Source: Cellvibrionaceae bacterium | Lineage (GTDB): Bacteria; Pseudomonadota; Gammaproteobacteria; Pseudomonadales; Cellvibrionaceae | Assembly (NCBI GenBank): GCA_025800365.1 | Contig: JAOXRT010000263.1 | Location: 1 to 37,531 of the forward strand | Reading direction: 5' to 3' | Length of the DNA: 37,531 nt | Part shown: positions 26,490 to 35,146 of the stretch, one piece after another | Numbering within the stretch: position 1 is the stretch's first letter | Layout of the letters: each line of letters starts with the position of its first letter | Notes under the pieces: model-generated | The model's input: the letters and a program-made list of their open reading frames with translations, nothing else | Told to the model about the DNA's origin: nothing | Database searches by the model: none | Program-made: the position numbers and the translations under genes

Positions 26490-28481
26490 GTGAAGCAGCA
26501 CAAGCAGACCCTGATATTTCCACTGGCCTTGCTGGCCGCTATGCCGGCCATGGCGATGGATGAATCTTTGGATTTAGATTTGCCCGTTGTTATCAGCGCA
26601 AGCCGCTTAAACCAATCTATTTTACATAGCCCTTCGGCGGTAACCGTAATCGATAAAAATATGATTGCGGCTTCGGCTTATACCGATATCGCCGATGTGT
26701 TGCGCCTAGTGCCTGGCTTTCAGGTGGTGCGTGCCGATGGTCGTACCCATTCGGTTAACTCTCATGGTGGTGGTTGGGAATTCAGTAATCGCCTGCAAGT
26801 ATTGGTGAATGGCCGTACCGCATACTTACCCACTTTATCGGTTGTTGATTGGGATACCCTGGGTGTTCATATCAATGATATCGAGCGTATCGAAGTGGTG
26901 CGCGGTCCTTCAGCGTCGGCTTATGGCTCTAACTCTTTTTCGGCGGCTATTAATATTATTACCCGCGAGCCGGGCTTAAGTGAGCCTTACCGTTATTCAG
27001 TAAGAGCTGGCAATAAAGGCGAGCGAGAGTATCAAGCCAGTTGGTCTGGGCAAAGCCAATTAATGGATTATCGCGTTAACCTATGGAAGCGCCGCTCGAA
27101 TGGCTTAGATAACTTCCACGATTTTAAAGATCACGATAATTTTAGTTTTGCCGGTGTGAGTCAGCTATCCGATGGCTCTAAATTGGATCTCGAGTTTAAT
27201 TTTTATAATGGCAAAACCGGCGCTGCCGAATTTAGAGAATTTCAGCCAAGAGATCGTAAGGTCAATGGATTCTCAGCAAAAATTGCCTGGCAAAAAAACT
27301 ACAGCGCCAACAGTGATTTTGGAATCAAAGCCTATTACAGCGATCGTGATGAAGATGATCTCACTTTTACTATTCCGCTTTACGAAATCGTAGGCTTAAG
27401 CCCAGAGGTCTTCAAATTAGTTACCGGATCGGACGATGTGTTTTACCGCACCGGCTACAGCACCCACAAAGGCCGACGCGCCGATTTAGAAGGGCAGTAT
27501 AGCTGGCACGGCGATGGTGGTTTTAAAGCGGTCGTGGGTTTGGGCGTTCGGCAAGACTTCCTAAAAAGCATTTCCTATTTTCCGCAAAAAGGTGAAGTTG
27601 AAGAAACGAGTTTTCGAAGCTTCGCCAATATTCAGCAGCCTTTGAGCGAAACCGTATTGCTTAACTTGGGCTTGCTGTATGAGAATACTGGCGATCAAGG
27701 GAATCATTGGTCGCCGCGCTTGAGCTTAAACTGGGAGTTTAAACCTCAGCAGAGCCTGCGTATCGCGGCCTCTCAAGCTTATCGTCAGCCATCTTTGCTA
27801 GAAGCAAATTTTGATACCAAAACGGTGTTAAGCAATGGCTTTGTGCTGGATCAGCGTTACATCTCTGATGAGAATTTAGAGGCCGAAAAGATCCTCAATC
27901 TAAACCTTGCCTACCAAGGGAAATCTGGATTTTGGCAATGGGAGCTAAGCGCCTACCGTGAAGCTTTGGATAATATGATCGATTATGCTTCTGATCGCTC
28001 GGTCATTGACCCATTGCGCAATTTTGCGACCCGCATTGGTAATTATGATAGCTACGATAGCCAAGGTATTGAGGGTGAAATCAGCTACCGCCCACAACTG
28101 GATAAGTTTATAAGGTTTCATTTTAATCGTGGCAGCAGTCACCATTACTCGCTATTGCGAATAAACCCATCTCTGCCAAGAATCTATAAGGATCGTGCAC
28201 CTAAATGGAGTGCGGGGATTTTTGTGTCTTATCCCATAAATCAGTGGCAAGCAGGCTATTCCATACAATATATGGACGAAGTCTATTGGGATGGTTTTGG
28301 AGATCGCGTGAAATCATACACTCGTATGGATCTCTCCCTAGCTAAAACTTGGGATATCGGTGACAAGGAGCTGGAAGTGAAGTTTGGAGCATTGTCGTTT
28401 AATAGCTCATACCAAGAATTCAATGAGGATCTATTTATAGAGCCTCAGTACTATCTCGGTTTTACTCTGGCCAAGCGCTAG
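26490..28481 (+). CDS. TonB-dependent outer membrane receptor
   Basis: A 663-residue outer-membrane transporter. Signal peptide of about 22 residues (cleavage near AMA-MD), a TonB-box-like DLPVVISASRL at 30-40, a plug domain (PSAVTVIDKNMI, DVLRLVPGFQVVRADGRTHSV, VLVNGRTAYLPTLSVVDWDTL, IERIEVVRGPSASAYGSNSFSAAINIIT) and a beta-barrel to the end. The start is GTG at 26490 with a modest AAGAG upstream. The ligand cannot be told from sequence; the plug resembles the vitamin B12/siderophore-type group in general form. The next gene, a binding protein, begins at the base after its stop codon. Confidence 0.93.
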   Translation: MKQHKQTLIFPLALLAAMPAMAMDESLDLDLPVVISASRLNQSILHSPSAVTVIDKNMIAASAYTDIADVLRLVPGFQVVRADGRTHSVNSHGGGWEFSNRLQVLVNGRTAYLPTLSVVDWDTLGVHINDIERIEVVRGPSASAYGSNSFSAAINIITREPGLSEPYRYSVRAGNKGEREYQASWSGQSQLMDYRVNLWKRRSNGLDNFHDFKDHDNFSFAGVSQLSDGSKLDLEFNFYNGKTGAAEFREFQPRDRKVNGFSAKIAWQKNYSANSDFGIKAYYSDRDEDDLTFTIPLYEIVGLSPEVFKLVTGSDDVFYRTGYSTHKGRRADLEGQYSWHGDGGFKAVVGLGVRQDFLKSISYFPQKGEVEETSFRSFANIQQPLSETVLLNLGLLYENTGDQGNHWSPRLSLNWEFKPQQSLRIAASQAYRQPSLLEANFDTKTVLSNGFVLDQRYISDENLEAEKILNLNLAYQGKSGFWQWELSAYREALDNMIDYASDRSVIDPLRNFATRIGNYDSYDSQGIEGEISYRPQLDKFIRFHFNRGSSHHYSLLRINPSLPRIYKDRAPKWSAGIFVSYPINQWQAGYSIQYMDEVYWDGFGDRVKSYTRMDLSLAKTWDIGDKELEVKFGALSFNSSYQEFNEDLFIEPQYYLGFTLAKR

Positions 28482-29420
28482 ATGACAGCTCGTTATCTAC
28501 TTTTATTGGCGCTTCTATTTGGTAGCCTTCCGGGCTTTGCCGATATACATATCCTTGTGCCTGAGCAAAGTAAATCCTTAGAGGCCGCCGCCGAGCAAAT
28601 CAAAACTGAGATGCGTAGCCGGGGCATCGCCGAAGATGAACTGTCGATTCGCTACGGTCTGCAAGCTCCTGCCGAAGGTTTTGATAAAACCGATCTATTG
28701 CTAGCCCTTGGCCCAAAGGCCGCTAACTTTGCGCTGCAGCACGGGCAGCAAAATAAGATTGTTTTTAGTTTTGTAGAAGAAGCTTTTATCCGCGAGGCTA
28801 CCGAAGGGCGCAAAGTTGGTAGCTGGGCCGCCATTGTGATTAATCAGCCACTACAACGTATGTATGCATTGGCCGAGTTACTCTTGGCTGAGCGATCCAA
28901 TAAAACAGTTCTTATCCCCAATAGCTTGAACAATGCGCTACTCAATAAGCAGGTAGAGGAATTAAGCCAGAACGAAGCCCTGCAACTTATTCATCGCAGC
29001 ATCGAGCCAAATGCTAGAAATATATCCCGCTTGGAAGATGAGTTTTATCAGGCGGCTATGGTATTGGCGCCATTGGATAATGAATTGTGGCGCGGCAAAA
29101 ATGCTCGCCTATTATTGCATCAGGCTTATAGCTACCAATTACCCATTGTTGCCCATAGTCGTGCTTTTACCAAAGCCGGTGCCATGCTTGCTGTTTATCT
29201 CAGCAAAGAGCAGGTCGCCAAAGAGACAGCAGATTTAGTAAAAACCTGGCAAGCGGCCGATAGCTTTGCTCAAGATGCCATCGTCTACCCCGAGGCGAAC
29301 TTAGAAATTAACGACAATATTGCTAGGGCCCTACGTTACAAGCCAGAGCTAATCCGTCAGCAGTTGCAGCAGCCGGAGCAAAAGCAAAAAATTCTAGGGA
29401 GGCAGAGTCGTGCTCGCTAG
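28482..29420 (+). CDS. Periplasmic ABC-type substrate-binding protein, no transporter alongside
   Basis: A 312-residue protein with a signal peptide (cleavage after GFA, near residue 20). DLLLALGPKAANFAL, KIVFSFVEEAFIREATEGRKVGSWAAIVINQPLQRM and NKTVLIPNSLNN, followed by AMVLAPLDNELW, fit the periplasmic binding fold of the PF04392-type ABC_sub_bind group. No permease or ATPase gene lies nearby, so it may act as a ligand-presenting partner of the neighbouring kinase rather than for import; this is inference. It starts directly after the TonB receptor stop (TAG-ATG) without a clear ribosome binding site, suggesting translational coupling, and overlaps the kinase gene by 11 bases. Confidence 0.8.
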   Translation: MTARYLLLLALLFGSLPGFADIHILVPEQSKSLEAAAEQIKTEMRSRGIAEDELSIRYGLQAPAEGFDKTDLLLALGPKAANFALQHGQQNKIVFSFVEEAFIREATEGRKVGSWAAIVINQPLQRMYALAELLLAERSNKTVLIPNSLNNALLNKQVEELSQNEALQLIHRSIEPNARNISRLEDEFYQAAMVLAPLDNELWRGKNARLLLHQAYSYQLPIVAHSRAFTKAGAMLAVYLSKEQVAKETADLVKTWQAADSFAQDAIVYPEANLEINDNIARALRYKPELIRQQLQQPEQKQKILGRQSRAR

Positions 29421-30816
29421 AAACATTCGCAGTCAGTTATTGTTTATTGCCATGATGCCGCTACTGCTGGTGGTAGCTGCGGTGAGTGTTTTTATGCTGT
29501 CTGAATCATTGGATGATATTGAAAGCAGCTTAGAGCGCCGGGGTAATGATATTTCAACCCAAGCGGTGTTGATGTCAGAGTTCTATTTTTACACCGGCGA
29601 TGTACAGCGCCTAAGTGAAATTGCCGGCATCTTAATCAATATCGATGCGGTGAGTTCGGTTCGCTTTGTGGATGTTAATAATAAAATTCTAGCCGAGCAA
29701 AGCAAACACAATACCGTCATCAATAAAGATCGCCTGTTTATTATCCCGATATACAGCAAAGATGTATCGCCAGATGAAGTGTCTGCCTTGGCGGGCATAG
29801 AAGAAGATCAAGAAGAGCGCCTGGGGCAAATCGAAATTGCATTATCCAGAGATGAGCACTCCAGTTTGCGAGAGAAGGCTTATCTTCGCATTATGGTTGT
29901 CGCCGTATCCGCCGTGGCCTTAGGCATTTTTATGGTGTATTTATTTGGTCGCCGTTTAAGCGCTTCGCTTTCCAATATGGCCGCTTCGGCGAAAGAAGTG
30001 AAGATGGGTGATCTAAGTAGCCGAAGCCCTGAAGATGGTGAAGGCGAAATTCTAGAGCTACAGCGCTTGTTCAATAGAATGGTTGGCAGCTTGCAAGAAA
30101 ACGAAGTGCAACTACAAAACCGTATCGCCCAAGCGACTAAATCCTTAAATGAATCCGTAGATGAGCTATCGCAAAAAAATACCCAGCTAGAGCAACAGCG
30201 CCAAGAAGCCATTGAGCTAGAGCGCAGCAAGGCCATCTCTGATGAGCGTGCTCGCATAATGAAAGATATGCACGATGGCATCGGGGGGCAGTTAGTGGCC
30301 TCACTAGCCATGATTGAAAAAGAAAAGAATAGCGAGATACGGGATAATATTTCTTCGGCACTGCGAGAATGTTTAGATGATTTTCGTTTGATTATTCTAT
30401 CGTTGAATGTAAGTGATAGTAATCTACAAGCTCTACTGGCCGATTTTAAATATCGCATCAACAAAAAACTTAGCAAGCTCAATATTGATATGCGTTGGCA
30501 GGTCGATAATGGTGTGGATGCCGTGAATATTCAGCCACAGCAAAGCTTGCATCTGCTTCGCATACTGCAAGAGATATTTGCCAATATACTGAAACATAGT
30601 GGCGCTACTGAGGTTGTCCTCTCAGTCAGTATCCTCGACGAAAAAGTGCAGCTAAAAGTCGATGATAACGGTGTTTACAAAGCCCCTGATGGACAAGGTG
30701 GCCACGGCTTGAAAAATATGCAATGGAGAGCAGAGGAAATCAGGGGTAGCTTCGACATTAAGCAAAATGACAGCGGTGGTGCTGCTGTAGAGGTCGTTTT
30801 TCCGGTTTTGCAATGA
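29410..30816 (+). CDS. NarX/UhpB-type sensor histidine kinase
   Basis: A 468-residue membrane kinase starting with GTG at 29410, preceded by a strong AGGGAGG. Membrane helices at about 10-30 and 160-180 bracket a ~130-residue periplasmic sensor; then HAMP (~181-230), a long coiled coil (~232-278), a HisKA_3 dimerisation helix with phospho-His H288 in MKDMHDGIGGQL, and an HATPase with N392 (EIFANILKHS), D419 (VDDNG) and GGHGLKNM. HisKA_3 kinases pair with NarL-type regulators, so the regulator at 25824 is the partner. It shares the operon with a TonB receptor and binding protein, which points to ligand-controlled expression. Confidence 0.93.
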   Translation: MLARNIRSQLLFIAMMPLLLVVAAVSVFMLSESLDDIESSLERRGNDISTQAVLMSEFYFYTGDVQRLSEIAGILINIDAVSSVRFVDVNNKILAEQSKHNTVINKDRLFIIPIYSKDVSPDEVSALAGIEEDQEERLGQIEIALSRDEHSSLREKAYLRIMVVAVSAVALGIFMVYLFGRRLSASLSNMAASAKEVKMGDLSSRSPEDGEGEILELQRLFNRMVGSLQENEVQLQNRIAQATKSLNESVDELSQKNTQLEQQRQEAIELERSKAISDERARIMKDMHDGIGGQLVASLAMIEKEKNSEIRDNISSALRECLDDFRLIILSLNVSDSNLQALLADFKYRINKKLSKLNIDMRWQVDNGVDAVNIQPQQSLHLLRILQEIFANILKHSGATEVVLSVSILDEKVQLKVDDNGVYKAPDGQGGHGLKNMQWRAEEIRGSFDIKQNDSGGAAVEVVFPVLQ

Positions 30817-30835
30817 GGTGGCGAGGCTCGCCACC
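30817..30835. terminator. Hairpin between two convergent histidine kinase genes
   Basis: Perfect inverted repeat GGTGGCGA-GGC-TCGCCACC starting at the base after the stop of the plus-strand kinase and ending five bases before the convergent kinase's stop at 30840. Neither strand has a strong T-run after it, so it is a likely bidirectional terminator or mRNA-end stabiliser, not a textbook one. Confidence 0.5.
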
Positions 30836-30839
30836 GACA

Positions 30840-32120
30840 CTATTTATCAAAAGCCCATCTGATCTTTGCGTGGTATCTCTCTCCATCGCAATGGCTTTCT
30901 AATGTCCATCCTGTCTTATCGCAAATCCTTTGGGTTAAGCTCAAGCCTAAGCCAAAGCCGCCGGTTTCCTCCATTAGGTTTGGGTCTGCTGGGTTGAATA
31001 CTTCAAAGTGGCTGTCTGTGCAATGTATTTCAATAAGCCCCTGGGCGCTGTGTTCAAAAGCGTTGCGTATTAAGTTGCCCATTGCCATGGTAAGTAAGGA
31101 GCTTTCAATGAGAATTGAGCCGTCGCAAATATTTTGAGAAAGCGATAAATTACGGCCGTGCCGTAGAAAATCTAGCTCTGAAACAAGGTGGTCGATGTGA
31201 TCCCTTAACGAAACTAGCTGTTTCTCGCTGCTGGAGCTTGAGTCTCGCGCAAGCCAGAGTAGAGAGCTCATTAATAGGCCCATTCGCTTGCTGGCCTTTA
31301 ACGCTCTTTCTACAAAGTTCAAATCTTCTTCCGGGCTTTTGGCCGCTAGAACTTCAAGGCTAGACTGAATTGTAGAGAGTGGTGAGCGTAGTTCATGGCT
31401 TGCTTGTTTTAAGAACATAGTTTCACGGTCATAGTATTTTTTTTCTGAGGCTATACCGCTAAGAAGCTTATCGGCAATTTCATTAAGCTCTAGGATATTA
31501 AATTGATGGTTGCGGCTCACGGGGTTGTTATTGCTTAATTCCTGCGCCCAATCGCTAAGTTCTCGTAGTGGCTGTGTAGTTTTGTAGTACAACCAAGACA
31601 TGAGTAGCCAAATTGCTAGAGAGAAAACAAGAGAGATCACCAGTGAATTAAGAAACAGATCGTTTACTATGGTGCTGTTTAATCTCTCATATTCAGCTTC
31701 ACTGTAAGAGCTGAGTAGATAGATATCACCGATATCCTTATCTGAAATATATTGTAGGCTATACACGGTTTGGCCAGCCTGATCACTGGTTTTATGGATG
31801 CTAAGCCCCTCGGCTTGAACAATTTCCTCAGTCGAATTGCTGCTAATGAATTCTGGTAGCTTGGCCCATGATTTGTAAACTTGCAGATTATCGCTGGGTT
31901 TAAACTGAGCTCCTGATTTCAGCTGGCGCAGTATGCTTTCCTTCTCCAGTTTTAACAGGGTCGATATCGTGGATTCTACCGAAGTACTTAATATGGTCAG
32001 TACAAAAACAAAAATAATAGCGAACGATACCGCTCCTAATATTCCGATATGACGCCAGATCGTAGTGGATAGTTTTTGTGCATTGACCGCTGGCTCAGAC
32101 ATAGTAGCTGACTGTTTCAA
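30840..32120 (-). CDS. Sensor histidine kinase of the lipid A modification operon
   Basis: A 426-residue EnvZ/QseC-type kinase. Membrane helices at about 24-47 and 158-178, periplasmic domain ~48-157, HAMP-like linker, phospho-His H242 in KQASHELRSPLS, N box GNLIRNAFEHS (N353), G2 box GFGLGLSL (388-395). The G1 box reads EVFNPADP, with Asn where Asp is common, a variant found in part of this kinase group. The start is probably TTG at 32120, which has AAGG eight bases upstream; an ATG at 32102 lacks a ribosome binding site. It is the last gene of the operon, six bases after its regulator. PmrB/VprB-like sensing of envelope stress is inferred, not shown. Confidence 0.92.
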   Translation of the reverse strand: MKQSATMSEPAVNAQKLSTTIWRHIGILGAVSFAIIFVFVLTILSTSVESTISTLLKLEKESILRQLKSGAQFKPSDNLQVYKSWAKLPEFISSNSTEEIVQAEGLSIHKTSDQAGQTVYSLQYISDKDIGDIYLLSSYSEAEYERLNSTIVNDLFLNSLVISLVFSLAIWLLMSWLYYKTTQPLRELSDWAQELSNNNPVSRNHQFNILELNEIADKLLSGIASEKKYYDRETMFLKQASHELRSPLSTIQSSLEVLAAKSPEEDLNFVERALKASKRMGLLMSSLLWLARDSSSSSEKQLVSLRDHIDHLVSELDFLRHGRNLSLSQNICDGSILIESSLLTMAMGNLIRNAFEHSAQGLIEIHCTDSHFEVFNPADPNLMEETGGFGLGLSLTQRICDKTGWTLESHCDGERYHAKIRWAFDK

Positions 32121-32125
32121 TATGC

Positions 32126-32785
32126 TTACCTTATAGCTAGCCCGGCACCCACCAAGGTATGCAACATAGCTGTGTCGAAGGGTTTATCTAGCGCTGCTCG
32201 AATAGCGTGCACGTGAACATTAAAGTTAGAAGCCTTCACGGTTTTGTTGGGCCATAAGTGGGCCTCTAACTCTTCCCTGGAAACCACATCGGGGCTTTTT
32301 TGAGCCAGATAAGCAAGTAACTTAAAAGCGGTTGGCGAAAGCTTGATTTTACTCTCTTGTCGTGTGGCCTGTTCACGTATTAAATCAACTTCCAAATCGC
32401 CAATTTGAATTTTGTTCTCAGCCATTGTTTTTCGCTTCTGAATAACGTCAATCCGCGCTTTCAGAATTGGCAGTGAGCAAGGTTTGGAAATGTAGTCATC
32501 AGCTCCAACCATAAAGCCCTTAAGTTGCTCTTCATCATCGTCACATGAGGTCAGTATTATGACGGGCGTATTTACCCCTTTCTTTTTAAGGGTTTCGCAA
32601 ACTGTGTAGCCATCCATCTTAGGCATCATGATGTCCAGCAAGATGATGTCGTATTCCTGTTCTTCACACAGGGTTAGTGCAGCTTGCCCATTGAAGGCAA
32701 AGTCGCAATCTATATCGAATAGATTGAGATAGGCAGCGATATTGGCTGCTAGGTCTCTGTCATCTTCTACTATAAGGATTAACAT
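32126..32785 (-). CDS. OmpR-family response regulator of the lipid A modification operon
   Basis: A 219-residue receiver plus winged-helix regulator starting MLILIVEDD at the ATG at 32785 (an in-frame TTG at 32830 would add 15 residues). Phosphoacceptor D51 (IILLDIMMPKMDG), K101 (ISKPC), and a C-terminal DNA-binding domain with LSPTAFKLLAYLAQKSPDVVSREELEAHLWP and NVHVHAIRAALDKPF. The end GAGLAIR stands for the usual RGxGYxL hairpin. The gene lies between the AlmG-like gene (67 bases) and the kinase. Its likely binding site is the 11-bp-spaced repeat array at 36313-36351. Confidence 0.93.
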   Translation of the reverse strand: MLILIVEDDRDLAANIAAYLNLFDIDCDFAFNGQAALTLCEEQEYDIILLDIMMPKMDGYTVCETLKKKGVNTPVIILTSCDDDEEQLKGFMVGADDYISKPCSLPILKARIDVIQKRKTMAENKIQIGDLEVDLIREQATRQESKIKLSPTAFKLLAYLAQKSPDVVSREELEAHLWPNKTVKASNFNVHVHAIRAALDKPFDTAMLHTLVGAGLAIR

Positions 32786-32852
32786 GCCAGTATTTCCATG
32801 ATCGATCAGTAAGCGGCTAAGTATGCACAATGTGAATTACAGTTGAATAACA

Positions 32853-33722
32853 CTATTCTAGCTTCTCTTTAAAGCGATTGTATGACCAAAACCACTGTTC
32901 TGGATAAAGTGAGATGGCCCACTGCATTTCTTCCACTATCTTTTCCGTTAGTGAAGCGATAGCCTCTGCTTTTTTCAGCTTGGGATCGGCCATAGGAATC
33001 TCGCATATATAAAGCTTGCAATGCTTAGACAGCGCCGAGTCTTTAACCGTATAACAGAAATATAATGGTGCTTTGCTGAGTGTCGCCAGCGCCGCGGCAG
33101 TTGCTGGTACATCTGTGGGCCGTCCCAAAAAAAGAGTCTTCTGTCCGCCTTTCTCGCGTAAGTCGCTGTGAACAATTACCGAACGCCCCTGCTTAATTTC
33201 ATTATTTAAACTGAAAAAGGTATTACTACCCTTTTGAATGAAAGGGATGCCCAACTTGTTTAGCAGCTTGCAAGCGAGCGCGTTACTCAAGGGGCTTTTC
33301 TTTCCCTTGCCAATGATGGTGGAGGTTTTTGCTCCGTATTGGTTAAGCACATAGCTTGTTAGATCTGGAAAGCCAAGGTGAACCGAAGCAAATACAGATG
33401 CTTGTGAGCTGAGCACCCCAGTTAGATCACTATGACGAGTGTTATTTACAATTTCTACGGTATAGTCAGGGATCTCTAAGCAGTTGATTAATCCTGCTGC
33501 CTGATAAGACGCACTAAGTTTTGCTAAAGATTCGGCTTTAGCATCATCAATAGTTGAGAAGCTGCGAGAAATACTCTGTTTCATTTGTGCCAATCGAGTT
33601 TTGAGTATTGTCCACTTGAGTAATTTGTAAACGGCAAAACGAGTAGGCTTGGGGCTAACAAAAACACACCATGCAAGTTGCATTAGGAAGTGTTGAGCAA
33701 ATGATAAATGAGTCGTTTTCAT
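32853..33722 (-). CDS. Divergent LpxL-superfamily transferase, candidate AlmG-like aminoacyl transferase
   Basis: A 289-residue inner-membrane-associated protein of the LpxL/lysophospholipid acyltransferase superfamily. It has an HX4D motif (H115-LGFP-D120), VIVHSDLREKGGQKTLFLGRPTDVPATAAALATL in place of the LpxL PDQD block, and the family ending YPEQWFWSYNRFKEK. It is clearly more divergent from LpxL than the other acyltransferase in the operon (35391). In Vibrio cholerae AlmG is a distant LpxL relative that moves glycine from carrier AlmF to lipid A. The same gene set here (ligase, carrier, divergent LpxL-like) makes that the leading hypothesis; an ordinary acyl transferase is the alternative. 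It starts one base after the ligase stop. Confidence 0.75.
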   Translation of the reverse strand: MKTTHLSFAQHFLMQLAWCVFVSPKPTRFAVYKLLKWTILKTRLAQMKQSISRSFSTIDDAKAESLAKLSASYQAAGLINCLEIPDYTVEIVNNTRHSDLTGVLSSQASVFASVHLGFPDLTSYVLNQYGAKTSTIIGKGKKSPLSNALACKLLNKLGIPFIQKGSNTFFSLNNEIKQGRSVIVHSDLREKGGQKTLFLGRPTDVPATAAALATLSKAPLYFCYTVKDSALSKHCKLYICEIPMADPKLKKAEAIASLTEKIVEEMQWAISLYPEQWFWSYNRFKEKLE

Positions 33723-33723
33723 C

Positions 33724-35130
33724 TTAGCCTAGCTCCAATAAAGCTGCAGTGCTTAGCTTATGTCGCTTGCTTATGGGTATTGAATCAACAAGACGTATCT
33801 CACTAGGTATCGCATATTGGGGCAATCGCTTCGACAAGTGAGTTTTGACCCTGTTTTCACAGAAAGCTGGGCTTTCTGACAAGCAAAAACTCACTAGCCG
33901 AATGATGGAGTTGTCTTTTGAAATGGCTAAGGTCTTAGAGAACTCAATGTGTTGATGCTCAGCGAGTATTGCGTCAATCTCGGATAGATCGATCCTATAA
34001 CCTCGATATTTTACCAGGGAGTCCGCGCGGTCCTTGAAGTAGATGTGGCCTTTGTTTAGATCTACGATGTCACCGGTTTTATAACGACGCGCTACTGGTT
34101 CCTTACTTACTGTGTTTACTATATCTGGCGTATTTAATATGGCCTCACCCAGATAGGCCGACATAACTTGAGGGCCATTAATTTGCAGCTCAAATCCATT
34201 GCCGCTATCCAATAGTTGTAGTGGGTACTGGAGTTTAGCTATGGGTAGTAAACTGTTAAAAGACTGCTGATCGGGCTGCTCTATCTCGACGGTAGAGATG
34301 GCTATGGTGGCTTCTGTAGGGCCGTAGCTATTAAAAACTCTGCTCTTCGGAAACCTATCTTTGAGCTTCTTAGCTAGCTGGATGCTTAGTGCTTCTCCGC
34401 AAAAGTTAAAAACACCGATATTGGCTATGCTGTTTTCATTCAGCGCTTTATTGAGCAGTTTTAGCTGCATAAAAGAAGGCGTTGATACCCAGTGAATATT
34501 GTGTTCCTTCAAGCTGTTCGGAACTGTAGGTAGCTCATTGGCTTCTCCTTTCTCAAGTCGCCAAATGCTTTGACCGTTGGCTAAAAACGGGAAGATGCTC
34601 ATTAGCGATAGATCAAAGCTATAGGAAGCGCTGAGAGAGTAGGCCGTACTTGGCATAGCAGGGAAGTTGGAATTGAACCAGTCGACAAACCCTAAGATAG
34701 AGTGCTTGTCGATCATCACCCCCTTCGGGTCGCCAGTGCTGCCGGAGGTAAAAATAATATAGGCGGTGCTGGCTGGGATAGTGGGTACATCGAGTGCTTT
34801 ACGCTCAAAAGTTTTGATTAGACCGGAGGAGGTATCAATACAAATACCACTGCCTATCTTGTTTAGAATTTGTTTTGTCTTGTGCTCTGGGTCGGTCTTG
34901 CAAATAGGCACAAAAGGTAAATCGCTGACTAAAGCAGCGGCCACATAAACGGGGTAGGCTAGATCTTCATCGTGCATGATAATAATAGCTCGATGCTTGC
35001 TACGGCGTAGCTCTGCAATGCGCTGGCAGCAGTCTACAAGTTCTTTATAGAAACTGGCCCAGCTTATGCTGCGCTCTTGGCACGCAACGGCTGTGCCGCT
35101 AAAGTCTGAATAGTGATTCAGCGAAAACAT
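33724..35130 (-). CDS. AlmE/DltA-like amino-acid adenylating ligase
   Basis: A 468-residue adenylation enzyme that should activate an amino acid with ATP and load the adjacent carrier protein. A3 core FTSGSTGDPKG (127-137); FDLSLMSIFP with D173, the aspartate that binds the amino group in amino-acid-activating enzymes; WVSTPSFMQL; FNFCGEALSIQLAKKL and NSYGPTEATIAIS (A5, 267-279), all very like DltA; YKTGDIV and KYRGYRIDLSEID (A7/A8). The catalytic lysine is probably K458 in ISKRHKLS, where the usual PNGK context is lost. The ATG at 35130 has AAAGGAAG five bases upstream and is preferred to the weak ATG at 35154. Gly versus D-Ala cannot be read from sequence. Confidence 0.85.
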   Translation of the reverse strand: MFSLNHYSDFSGTAVACQERSISWASFYKELVDCCQRIAELRRSKHRAIIIMHDEDLAYPVYVAAALVSDLPFVPICKTDPEHKTKQILNKIGSGICIDTSSGLIKTFERKALDVPTIPASTAYIIFTSGSTGDPKGVMIDKHSILGFVDWFNSNFPAMPSTAYSLSASYSFDLSLMSIFPFLANGQSIWRLEKGEANELPTVPNSLKEHNIHWVSTPSFMQLKLLNKALNENSIANIGVFNFCGEALSIQLAKKLKDRFPKSRVFNSYGPTEATIAISTVEIEQPDQQSFNSLLPIAKLQYPLQLLDSGNGFELQINGPQVMSAYLGEAILNTPDIVNTVSKEPVARRYKTGDIVDLNKGHIYFKDRADSLVKYRGYRIDLSEIDAILAEHQHIEFSKTLAISKDNSIIRLVSFCLSESPAFCENRVKTHLSKRLPQYAIPSEIRLVDSIPISKRHKLSTAALLELG

Positions 35131-35146
35131 ATTGCTTCCTTTGCCC

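Noticed and set aside
29880-30482. 200-residue open frame on the minus strand
   Set aside because: It lies fully opposite the well-supported NarX-type kinase and has a Ser/Arg/Cys-rich composition without any domain.
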